DNA of 5,226 bases. Source: Caulobacter sp. B11 (GTDB lineage: Bacteria > Pseudomonadota > Alphaproteobacteria > Caulobacterales > Caulobacteraceae). The DNA lies in assembly GCF_002737765.1 (NCBI RefSeq), contig NZ_PEGG01000144.1:1-5226 (forward strand), written 5' to 3'. Under the pieces are notes generated by a model. It did no database searches. It was not told where the DNA came from and saw only the letters and a list, made by a program, of their open reading frames with translations. The position numbers and the translations under genes were made by a program. Of the stretch, positions 1 to 5,226 are shown in pieces (within the stretch, counting starts at the first letter, position 1; each line of letters starts with the position of its first letter).

Positions 1-923
1 GGCTTTTGGCCCATCGGATCATCGGGCAAGGCGAAATGGTCGAGGCCGATCCGGACATAGCCTTCGGCCGCCAGACGTTCGGCGGCGGTCTCGCTCTGAT
101 CCAGCCGCGCCTGGGCGTCGGGCAGGGCGGCCTCGTCGATCAGCTGCTGGTGACTTTTCATCCACGGCACATGGGCGTAGCCGAACAGGGCCAGACGCTC
201 GGGACGAAGCGGCAGGAGCTGGTCGAGCGTCGACAGGGTGTTGGCCGTGGTCTGATGCGGCAGACCATACATCAGGTCGATATTGATCGAACCGACCCTG
301 GCCCTCCCGCAGCCAGGCGACACAGTCGGCGATGTGCTCGAAGGTGTCGCGGCGATTGACGGCCGCCTGGACCTCGGGCGTCAGGTTCTGCACGCCTAGG
401 CTGGCGCGGTTCATCCCCCGCCCGGCCGCGGCGCGCACCCAGTCGCGCGTCAGCACGGCGGGTCCATCTCGACCGCCACATCGACGTCGGCGGTTAGGGC
501 AAAAACCTGGCCCAGGCGGTCGAAGATCGCGTCGACCTCGCCCGTGGACAGCATGTTGGGCGTGCCGCCGCCGAAATGGATGGCGCCAACGGGCAGGCGA
601 CCGGGCAGGGCGGCTCCCAGCAGGGCGATCTCGTCCAGCAGCAAGCGCACATAGTCGCCGACGGGTTCGTGGCGGTTCACCGCGCGAGTATTGCAGCCGC
701 AGTACCAGCACAGCCGGGCGCAGAAAGGGATGTGCACATAGAGGGACACGGCTTGCTCGACGGGCAGGTCATGCAGCCAGAGCCCATAGGTTTGGGCGTC
801 GATCTGAGCGCTGAACTGCGTCGCCGGCGGATAGCTCGTATAGCGCGGCGCGCGGCCGTCGTACTTGGCGACGAGCTCGGCTGTGGGGCGGACGCCAGCG
901 TTCGTGGCCAAGGCGAGAGACAT
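1..923 (-). CDS. hemN: Oxygen-independent coproporphyrinogen III oxidase HemN, partial at 3' end and frameshifted twice as given
   Basis: This radical SAM enzyme decarboxylates coproporphyrinogen III to protoporphyrinogen IX in the cytoplasm, the haem-synthesis step used when oxygen is absent. The N-terminus carries the HemN signature PRYTSYPPATQF (residues 26-37). The iron-sulfur motif CARLCWYCGC follows, with Cys68, Cys72 and Cys75 as CX3CX2C; the extra Cys77 is typical of true HemN rather than HemW. The SAM-binding GGGTP is at 118-122. After residue 155 the frame breaks: one base is missing near 459, so a TGA follows at once at 450-452. The protein resumes in another frame (LTRDWV, then MNRASLGVQNLTPEV). 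An extra G at 302-304 shifts it back, and it continues through INIDLMYGLPHQT, FGYAHVPWMKSH and GLDHFALPDDPMGQK to the window edge. About 307 codons are visible of the usual 450 or so. The ATG at 923 has Shine-Dalgarno AAGGA overlapping the upstream stop. The frameshifts look like sequence errors, but real decay is possible. Confidence 0.93.
302..304 (-). other. Frameshift site in hemN (one extra base)
   Basis: The minus strand reads GAGGGCCAGGGTCGG. Removing one G gives REARVGSINIDLMYGL, the expected HemN sequence, joining the frame before to the frame after. Confidence 0.8.
457..462 (-). other. Frameshift site in hemN (one base missing)
   Basis: The minus strand reads GACCCGCCGTGCTGA and gives DPPC-stop. 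Adding one G (GACCCGGCCGTG) gives DPAVLTRDWV and restores the HemN sequence. Confidence 0.8.
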
Positions 924-931
924 GGGTGTCT

Positions 932-936
932 TCCTT
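932..936 (-). promoter_or_regulatory. Shine-Dalgarno AAGGA for hemN, overlapping the SRPBCC stop
   Basis: AAGGA shares bases with the TAA at 935-937 and lies eight bases before the hemN ATG at 923. It supports that start and co-translation with the upstream gene. Confidence 0.75.
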
Positions 937-1485
937 AAGCGGCGGCGTTCGCCGCTTGACCCGCCGAGATCGCCCAGGCGGCCTCCGCGTCGGCCACGGC
1001 AACGCGATAAGCCTCGCGAGCGGATTTGAATGAGGCGAAAGGAAAGCGAATGGGAACCTCGGCCAAGGCGGCGGCCAGCATCTCCAAATGCGCCACCCAG
1101 CCGGCGGCGGCGCGGCCGGCGTCCTCGCTGGCCGGCAGGCTCAGACTCAGGGTCAGACGCGCGCCCCCGTCGATGGGGCTGATTTCCCAGCATAGCGGAC
1201 GAGGCGTCTCGCCGGGTCCGTTCCAGCCATATTCGAGACGCTGACCCGGCGTGACCGCCGTGACCAGGCTGTCGATGATGATCCCGCTGTCACCAAATCC
1301 AGCTGGGCGGCCCCGCCAACCGCGAGCGTGATCGTCCCCGGGGCCAGCCATTGGACGAGACCCTCCGGCCGGGTCAGGGCGCGCCACAATCGGTCAGGCG
1401 AAGCCTCGAAATCCCGGCGGATCTGGATGGCGATGACGTCATCCTTGCGGATGAAGGTGGCGATGGGTTCGGCGAGGTCGAACAT
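935..1485 (-). CDS. SRPBCC / AHSA1-type START-like domain protein, frameshifted once as given
   Basis: A member of the SRPBCC superfamily (AHSA1 or 'activator of Hsp90 ATPase' type), small helix-grip proteins that enclose hydrophobic ligands. The N-terminal signature is clear: IRRDFEASPDRLWRALTRPE followed by LVQWLAPG (about residues 22-50). The reading frame breaks near residue 65, where one base is missing around 1293-1297, probably a G in the codons for LDLGDSG. The domain continues in the next frame with IIIDSLVTAVTPGQRLEYGW, CWEISPIDGGARLTLSLSLP and a helical C-terminus (GWVAHLEMLAAALAE), ending at TAA 935-937. The corrected length is about 183 residues, normal for the family. The ATG at 1485 has a strong AGGAG seven bases upstream, lying on the mobA stop codon. 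It sits 11 bases before hemN, so the two are probably co-transcribed. The ligand and specific function are unknown, and a role in haem or stress physiology is only suggested by context. Confidence 0.85.
1291..1297 (-). other. Frameshift site in the SRPBCC gene (one base missing)
   Basis: The minus strand reads GATTTGGTGACAGC. One more G gives LDLGDSGIIIDSLVTAV in a single frame. The exact base is uncertain by a few positions. Confidence 0.75.
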
Positions 1486-1492
1486 CGGTGAT

Positions 1493-1497
1493 CTCCT
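1493..1497 (-). promoter_or_regulatory. Shine-Dalgarno AGGAG for the SRPBCC gene, overlapping the mobA stop
   Basis: AGGAG lies seven bases before the ATG at 1485 and shares bases with the mobA TAG at 1496-1498. It fixes the SRPBCC start and suggests that ribosomes finishing mobA can reinitiate there. Confidence 0.8.
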
Positions 1498-2132
1498 AGA
1501 CCACAGTCTGGCCGACAGCGGCGTGAGTGGCCTTGACCGGCGTCAAGCCACTGGCGCGTGGCTGCTGAGCGTTAAGCTCATCGAGGGTGTTGAGATTGAC
1601 GAACGGGTCGGGCTGGATCATCCCCCAGTCCGCGACCGCCTCGCCGCCGCGGCGGCCAGGCCCCGTAAGGACGAGCGACCTTGGGCCAGATAGTCGGCCA
1701 ACACTGACTCGACTTCTACGCTCCAGAGGCCGCAGACGGGATGCAGTCGTCCATTGCTGACGGGCAGAGCGGCCAGGCCCCGAACTCCATGGCGGCGGCT
1801 AGGCGCGAGGTCAGATCGACAGGCAGATGCGGCATGTCGGCCAGAACCTGTACGTGCGCCGCGCCGCGAGCGCGGGCGAAGGTCAGGGCCGAGGCCAGGC
1901 CCGCTAGCGGACCGGGGATGTCGGGATGATCAAACAGGAGTGGGGCGCCCGCGCCGCCGCCCAGTTGCTCGGCGTTGCGGACGGCGACAGCGACCTCGTC
2001 GGCATAGCCCCTGGCCAGGGTCAATGCGCGGGCCACAAGCGAAACCTCACCCCAGGCCCGCAGGGGCTTGCCGCCACCCATGCGCGAACCCTCGCCGCCG
2101 GCGAGAACCACGGCAACGCAAGGCTTCCTCAT
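1496..2132 (-). CDS. mobA: Molybdenum cofactor guanylyltransferase MobA, frameshifted twice as given
   Basis: MobA transfers GMP from GTP to Mo-molybdopterin to make the guanine dinucleotide cofactor (bis-MGD) of DMSO-reductase-family enzymes such as nitrate reductase; it is cytoplasmic. The nucleotide-binding motif LAGGEGSRMGGGKPL is at residues 10-24, with Lys22 as the conserved lysine. PGPLAGLASAL follows at about 73-83, and the metal-binding ADMPHLP at 98-104. One base is missing in the G run at 1778-1781 (residue 118), producing an early stop at 1716. The true sequence resumes as LPVSNGRLHPVCGLWSVEVE. A second base is missing near 1641-1656, after which it continues AVADWGMIQPDPFVNLNTLD and ends at TAG 1496-1498. 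The corrected length is about 212 residues, usual for MobA. The ATG at 2132 overlaps the carbonic anhydrase stop (ATGA) and has AAGGGG six bases upstream. An FNR-like palindrome lies within its last codons. Confidence 0.9.
1533..1546 (-). promoter_or_regulatory. FNR/FixK/Anr-type binding site (perfect half-sites) ahead of SRPBCC-hemN
   Basis: The sequence TTGACCGGCGTCAA is a perfect TTGAC-N4-GTCAA inverted repeat, matching the TTGAY-N4-RTCAA consensus of FNR-family regulators (FNR, FixK, Anr). Its centre is at 1539.5, inside the last codons of mobA. A class II promoter with the box at -41.5 would start transcription at about 1498, thirteen bases before the SRPBCC ATG. I see no good -10 element, so the promoter is a prediction. 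Known FNR/FixK control of hemN in many proteobacteria supports the idea. Confidence 0.55.
1641..1656 (-). other. Frameshift site in mobA at a GC palindrome (one base missing)
   Basis: The frame changes between SLRGLAAA and AVADWGM. The site contains the perfect 14-base palindrome GCCGCCGCGGCGGC (1643-1656), a structure prone to compression or polymerase slippage. Confidence 0.7.
1778..1781 (-). other. Frameshift site in mobA at a G run (one base missing)
   Basis: Four Gs on the minus strand; a fifth would give EFGGLAALPVSNGRLHPV in one frame instead of EFGAWPLCPSAMDD and an early stop. Confidence 0.8.
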
Positions 2133-2809
2133 GATGAGCCCCTTCGCGCGTTTCGCCGCAGCGGGGCCTCCGGCACTGGACCGCCGACGAAGCTCATCGC
2201 CTGTTTCAAGCTAGTGATGGTGGTTTCCAGATCGCGTAGCAGGCCATCGGCCGCCGAATGGATCCAGCCGTGCAGCGTCAGGGACTGGCCGCGACGCCAT
2301 GCGTCCTGAACCAATGGATTGCCGGCGAGATTGACCAGTTGCGCGGTGACATTCAGCTCGCAAAGCCGATTGGCTCGAGCGCCCGGATCCATGATCGTCT
2401 CCAACGCCTCGGCGTGACGCGAGGCCAGGGCGCGCACCGGGCCGAGCCAGCGATCAAGGAGATCAATCGGCGTGTTGGACAGCGCCGCGGCCATGACCCC
2501 ACAGCCATAGTGGCCGCAAACCACGACGTGTCGCACTTTCAGAACTTCCAGCGAGAACTGAAGGCTCGACAGAAATCCGACGTCCAGGGGCGGGGCCAGG
2601 TTTCCAGGATTGGTATGGTGGAAGATCGCGCCGGGCGGCAGACCGGTTAGCTCCTGTCCCGTGAGCCTGCTATCGGCGCAGCCCAGCCAGAGATAATCGG
2701 TCTGGCGCTCAGCTGCAGTGCGCTTGAAAAACTCGCTGTCCTCATAGCGGCCGGCGACCCAGGCCATATTGCTGGTCAGCAGATCTTCGGTCATGCCATG
2801 CCTGTTCAT
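2129..2809 (-). CDS. Beta-class carbonic anhydrase (Can-like)
   Basis: Interconverts CO2 and bicarbonate using a single zinc. The 226-residue protein is the normal length for E. coli Can-like enzymes and aligns throughout by eye. Zinc ligands are Cys44 and Asp46 in GCADSR (Asp46 paired with Arg48) and His100 and Cys103 in CGHYGCG. Other family hallmarks are LTGLPPG (54-60), LCELNV and HGWIHSAADGLLRDL. Two residues differ from the allosteric Can/HICA type: the usual HRN triplet reads His65-Thr66-Asn67, and the tyrosine after HGW is a histidine in HGWIH. Catalytic residues are all present, so activity is expected. There is no signal peptide, so it is cytoplasmic. The ATG at 2809 forms an ATGA overlap with the hemerythrin stop, implying translational coupling; the next ATG at 2794 (Met6) has no properly spaced Shine-Dalgarno. 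The role in this cluster is unknown; supplying bicarbonate for biosynthesis or pH balance is a guess. Confidence 0.93.
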   Translation of the reverse strand: MNRHGMTEDLLTSNMAWVAGRYEDSEFFKRTAAERQTDYLWLGCADSRLTGQELTGLPPGAIFHHTNPGNLAPPLDVGFLSSLQFSLEVLKVRHVVVCGHYGCGVMAAALSNTPIDLLDRWLGPVRALASRHAEALETIMDPGARANRLCELNVTAQLVNLAGNPLVQDAWRRGQSLTLHGWIHSAADGLLRDLETTITSLKQAMSFVGGPVPEAPLRRNARRGSS

Positions 2810-3354
2810 TGGCCAACAACGGCGCTCAGCAGACGACCGCGACGGGCCGCGAGCCGGCGTCCCAGAGTCGTCAGGTCATCCTGGCTCAACCGCAGTCTGG
2901 CGATCGGCAGGACGATGGCGTTCTCCAGGCCCAGATGACGACGCTCCTGGGTGGCGAAGGCGATCATCGCCCTGCGCCGCGCCGGATCCAGCCCCGGCGC
3001 GCGCGCACTCACCAAACAGGTCCGCAGATGATCGCGCACCGCATGGGCTTGCACCACATCGTTTCGGTGTTCGGCCGACAGCATGCCAAGCACGCGCTCG
3101 ACGTCGTCCTCGGGCTCGCAACGCCGGCGCAACAACGGAAAGAAATCTTCCTCCTCGTCGATCACATGCAGCGGCAGATCGTGCTCAAGGAAATCGACCA
3201 GTTCGACGAGTCGCCGCCGGTCGAACACCATGGCGGCGGCGACGTCCTCGATCAACTTGCAGGCCTGCCGATGACGATAGTGCTCGGCGAAGAACCACTC
3301 GATGGGTTGCGCAAGCAAGTGCAGCGGAATGGCCTCGATCTCGGTCGTCGTCAT
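2806..3354 (-). CDS. Hemerythrin HHE-domain protein
   Basis: A four-helix-bundle protein expected to hold a di-iron centre that binds O2 or NO, or that handles iron. Counting from the ATG at 3354 (182 residues), likely ligands fall on four helices: His25 and/or His28 in AEHYRHRQ, the His63-xxx-Glu67 pair in LHVIDEEEDFFP, Glu95/His96 in SAEHRN, and the His140-xxx-Glu144 pair in RRHLGLENAIVLP. The HxxxE pairs followed by a proline are typical of the HHE family. A longer reading from a TTG at 3399 would overlap the porin gene by 17 bases; I prefer 3354 because GAGGA lies just upstream and the first 15 residues of the longer form (proline- and serine-rich) resemble no domain. No signal peptide or membrane segment is seen, so it is cytoplasmic. 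It is translationally coupled to carbonic anhydrase. Sensing versus scavenging of O2 or NO cannot be told from sequence. Confidence 0.9.
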   Translation of the reverse strand: MTTTEIEAIPLHLLAQPIEWFFAEHYRHRQACKLIEDVAAAMVFDRRRLVELVDFLEHDLPLHVIDEEEDFFPLLRRRCEPEDDVERVLGMLSAEHRNDVVQAHAVRDHLRTCLVSARAPGLDPARRRAMIAFATQERRHLGLENAIVLPIARLRLSQDDLTTLGRRLAARRGRLLSAVVGQ

Positions 3355-3358
3355 TATG

Positions 3359-3363
3359 TCCTC
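3359..3363 (-). promoter_or_regulatory. Shine-Dalgarno GAGGA that decides the hemerythrin start
   Basis: GAGGA is four bases before the ATG at 3354, within the longer purine-rich AAGGCGAGGA. It favours this start over the in-frame TTG at 3399, which lies inside the porin gene. Confidence 0.7.
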
Positions 3364-3382
3364 GCCTTGGCTCGGTCCTGGA

Positions 3383-4582
3383 TCAGAGCTTGTAGGCAAG
3401 CGTCAGCCACAGCTTGGTCCTGTCGCGAAAAGCCGGTTGGTCGCCATTGAACGCCGCCGCCGCGAGTTCCACAGACAGCTTGGGCGTCAGCGGCGCCGAG
3501 ATGGCGAGGTTCATCTCGTCACCCAGCTTGGCGTCGCCATCGGCGGTGTCGAACCGGTGTAGGGCCGCTTGCAGCTTGACGGGGTGAGCCTTGGAGTGGG
3601 TCACGTTGGTCGATGCGGTGAGCGCGAGATCGCGTACCCCGTTGGACGGTGTGGTCAGGAACACGTCCGCCCAGCCCTGGAAGGCGTGCAGGGTGGCCAG
3701 CGGCGTCTGGAAGCCTCGGCGGCCATCGCCGTCGAGACGTTCGACGCCGAGTGTCACGGCGCTGACCTTGCTCTTCAGACCAGCCCCCAGGGCGAGATAG
3801 TCGAGGGTGAAGTCGGTCGGGCTGTTTCCGTAGTCGCTTTGGCGGGCGTACTGCGCCTCGTAGGTGATGCTCAGGTCTGGGCTCACGGGGCGCGAGCCTG
3901 TCAGGCGGATGTCGTAGGTGGCGCTGGACTGGGCCGGGGCGTTGGCGAAGTCGAGCAGATAGGCGCTGGCCGAGACCTGGCCGATCGCGGTCCTGGCGGC
4001 CAATTGGGCGATATGGGAGTCGCTGCGCCAGCTGCCTTGGGCATGGCCGTCGCCGAGAATTCGATGGACCTTGTCCAGATAGGCGTAGGTCAGGGTCAGC
4101 CTGGGCGATGGCCGATAGACCAGGGTGATCGCGTCGAAGGTCTGTTCCGTCTGGCGAAAGCCGACATTGCCGACAAAGCGGGCATTGTCGAGGATCAGAC
4201 GCTGGCGACCCACTGTCGCGCCGCCAGATCCCCCGGCGGAGATCGGACCGCTCCAGGACAGTTGCATGCGATTGAGTTGAGTCGTCTCCGGGTCGGCAAC
4301 GACGGGATAGGTGGTCTTGCCGTTGACCTGGCTGTTGTAGCGCTCGTCCAGGGCGGTGACGTTCTGCGCCTCAACTAGCAGCTTGAAGCCGTGGACAGCA
4401 GCGGTCTCGTAACCCAGCCGGGTGCGAAGGGTCAGGGCCTGGGCGTCCTTGGCCAGGCCATCCTGGGAGACGGCCTCGTAGCGCAGGCGGGCGTCCAGCA
4501 GAATCTGGCCCCGGGCCGGCTCGGCGGCCTGGGCCAGCGTCGGGAGGGCCGCGGCCAGCGGCAGCAGCCAGAGGATACGCAT
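3383..4582 (-). CDS. AlgE-like (alginate export family) outer-membrane beta-barrel protein
   Basis: A 399-residue predicted outer-membrane porin. A signal peptide is evident: MRILWLLPLAAALPTLAQA with a cleavage site AQA|AE after residue 19. The rest has the alternating hydrophobic/polar strands of a beta-barrel, for example ARLRYEAV, LTLRTRLGYE, FKLLVEAQNV, ITLVYRPSPRLTLTYAYLDK and LSITYEAQYARQSDYG. The segment GRQRLILDNARFVGNVGFRQ (about 125-144), followed by EQTFDAI, matches from memory the conserved core of 'alginate export family' proteins. The C-terminus ends LWLTLAYKL, a plausible last strand although it lacks the usual terminal Phe. Substrate is unknown: most members of this family outside alginate producers have no proven alginate link, and passage of a small anion or nutrient in this respiratory context is a guess. 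The ATG lies six bases after the isomerase stop, with GGAAGG 11 bases upstream. Confidence 0.8.
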   Translation of the reverse strand: MRILWLLPLAAALPTLAQAAEPARGQILLDARLRYEAVSQDGLAKDAQALTLRTRLGYETAAVHGFKLLVEAQNVTALDERYNSQVNGKTTYPVVADPETTQLNRMQLSWSGPISAGGSGGATVGRQRLILDNARFVGNVGFRQTEQTFDAITLVYRPSPRLTLTYAYLDKVHRILGDGHAQGSWRSDSHIAQLAARTAIGQVSASAYLLDFANAPAQSSATYDIRLTGSRPVSPDLSITYEAQYARQSDYGNSPTDFTLDYLALGAGLKSKVSAVTLGVERLDGDGRRGFQTPLATLHAFQGWADVFLTTPSNGVRDLALTASTNVTHSKAHPVKLQAALHRFDTADGDAKLGDEMNLAISAPLTPKLSVELAAAAFNGDQPAFRDRTKLWLTLAYKL

Positions 4583-4588
4583 GATGCT

Positions 4589-5226
4589 CTAGACCTTCCG
4601 GAAGATCGTGTAGGTGCGCGTCTTGGGCGTGAGCCGGGTGCGCAGCAGGGAAGCGATGGCGGCGATGGCCGGATCTTCGGCGCCCTGGGCGGCCGAGATC
4701 AGGTGGGTCCACGACTCGTCGCCGGCGGTGTTGACGAAGTCCTTCACCGCCCGCTGGACGAAGGTGTCGACGTCGATCCCAGCGGCGGCGGCCGCGGCGC
4801 GCACCCGTTCGGCAAGGTCCGGATCGGAGGCGTCGAGCCAGGCTTCGAGCCCGGCCGCCGAGGCGCCGGCCAGACGCTCGCCCAATGACAGCGCCCCGGT
4901 GTCGAAGCGGCCGTCGCGGGTCAGGCTGAAGGCTACGCCCAGGCCTCGGGCGCGTTCCGCCAGATCGGCGACATAGCGCGTGGCCGCCGCCGTCCAGGCC
5001 CGGCTTTCAAGGTGCAGCCGGATCTTGTCCTCGACATAGTCGAAGGGCAGTTCGCGTCCCTCAATACGACGGTCAAGCTTGAGCACATGCCAGCCGAACC
5101 GCGAGCGCACCGGCTGGTTCAAGACCTGGCCGGGCTGCAAGGCCGAAAGGGCCTGCTCAATCTCGCCCACCACATCGCCGGGCCCAAGCTGACCCAGCGA
5201 GCCGCCAACCTCGCCTGACGGGCAGT
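4589..5226 (-). CDS. Parvulin-type (PpiC/NifM-like) peptidyl-prolyl cis-trans isomerase, 5' end outside window, with C-terminal extension
   Basis: The visible 211 residues begin inside a rotamase domain that catalyses cis-trans isomerisation at proline bonds to aid folding. The parvulin signatures are clear: CPSGEVGGSLGQLGPGDVVG at fragment residues 1-20, LQPGQVLNQPVRSRFGWHVL at 29-48, and KLDRR at 49-53. A helix typical of the end of bacterial PpiC proteins follows (about 62-95). About 110 further residues (100-211) form an Ala/Glu-rich, probably helical extension ending WTHLISAAQGAEDPAIAAIA and RTYTIFRKV, which I do not recognise. The N-terminus, including any signal peptide, is off the window. 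The stop TAG at 4589-4591 is six bases before the porin start. PpiC genes of this type commonly follow narGHJI in proteobacteria, where they are thought to help nitrate reductase assembly. That context is inferred here because the neighbouring DNA is not visible. Confidence 0.9.
   Translation of the reverse strand, partial: CPSGEVGGSLGQLGPGDVVGEIEQALSALQPGQVLNQPVRSRFGWHVLKLDRRIEGRELPFDYVEDKIRLHLESRAWTAAATRYVADLAERARGLGVAFSLTRDGRFDTGALSLGERLAGASAAGLEAWLDASDPDLAERVRAAAAAAGIDVDTFVQRAVKDFVNTAGDESWTHLISAAQGAEDPAIAAIASLLRTRLTPKTRTYTIFRKV

Noticed and set aside
450..452. TGA in hemN as a selenocysteine or recoded stop
   Set aside because: The homologous protein sequence continues in a different frame, so this is a frameshift and not readthrough of the stop.
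450..1193. Extended open frame running upstream of the HemN start into the SRPBCC gene
   Set aside because: Upstream of the ATG at 923 the frame is only an out-of-frame read of SRPBCC. HemN homology begins after 923 with a good Shine-Dalgarno.
1643..1656. GC palindrome as a possible terminator or recombination site
   Set aside because: It lies inside mobA codons, has no loop and no following T run, and coincides with a suspected missing base.
1496..1715. Separate small gene downstream of mobA
   Set aside because: The region reads as the missing C-terminal part of MobA (PVCGLWSVEVE, DWGMIQPDPFVNLNTLD) once two bases are restored.
3355..3399. Longer hemerythrin form starting at TTG 3399
   Set aside because: It uses a rare start codon inside the porin gene, and the added 15 residues fit no domain. 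The ATG at 3354 has a GAGGA just upstream.
2809..3450. Plus-strand open frame of 213 codons opposite the hemerythrin gene
   Set aside because: It mirrors a clear hemerythrin gene and reads as low-complexity Gln/Arg/Ala protein without a family match or Shine-Dalgarno support.
3569..4378. Long plus-strand open frame (269 codons) opposite the porin gene
   Set aside because: It is antisense to a porin with signal peptide and family motifs. Its translation has no recognisable domain, and long shadow frames are common in GC-rich DNA.

Overview
The window is GC-rich bacterial DNA with seven protein genes, all on the minus strand and packed with almost no spacing. Read in the direction of transcription (right to left) they are: a parvulin-type peptidyl-prolyl isomerase (5' end cut by the window), an AlgE-like outer-membrane beta-barrel protein, a hemerythrin-like protein, a beta-carbonic anhydrase, MobA (molybdenum cofactor guanylyltransferase), an SRPBCC/AHSA1-type protein, and HemN (oxygen-independent coproporphyrinogen III oxidase, 3' end cut by the window). 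Codon use, Shine-Dalgarno sequences and protein style suggest an alphaproteobacterium, perhaps Caulobacterales. That placement is judged by eye.

Layout: 5226-4589 ppiC-like; 4582-3383 porin; 3354-2806 hemerythrin; 2809-2129 carbonic anhydrase; 2132-1496 mobA; 1485-935 SRPBCC; 923-1 hemN. Two junctions are 4-nt ATGA stop/start overlaps (hemerythrin to carbonic anhydrase, carbonic anhydrase to mobA). Two others place the downstream Shine-Dalgarno on the upstream stop codon (mobA to SRPBCC, SRPBCC to hemN). This looks like one operon or two overlapping transcription units. No stretch over 300 bases lacks a gene, and I see no RNA gene, mobile element, CRISPR array or clear terminator.

The gene set fits low-oxygen or nitrate respiration. 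MobA makes the bis-MGD cofactor used by nitrate reductase and relatives. HemN makes haem without oxygen. Hemerythrins bind O2 or NO. PpiC-type isomerases often follow narGHJI in proteobacteria, so a nar operon may lie just beyond position 5226 (inference). A perfect FNR/FixK-type palindrome, TTGAC-N4-GTCAA, sits in the 3' end of mobA, at the spacing expected for a class II activated promoter in front of SRPBCC-hemN.

The left third is damaged as given. I find five single-base frameshifts between 300 and 1785 (two in hemN, one in SRPBCC, two in mobA) and none in the four genes to the right. In each case the protein resumes cleanly in another frame, mostly at G/C runs or a GC palindrome. I therefore favour sequencing or assembly error over true gene decay, though the sequence alone cannot settle this. 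I see no clearly unprecedented system. The most interesting points are the internal FNR-like box, the unusual C-terminal extension of the isomerase, and substitutions in the carbonic anhydrase at the positions of the family's regulatory bicarbonate site.
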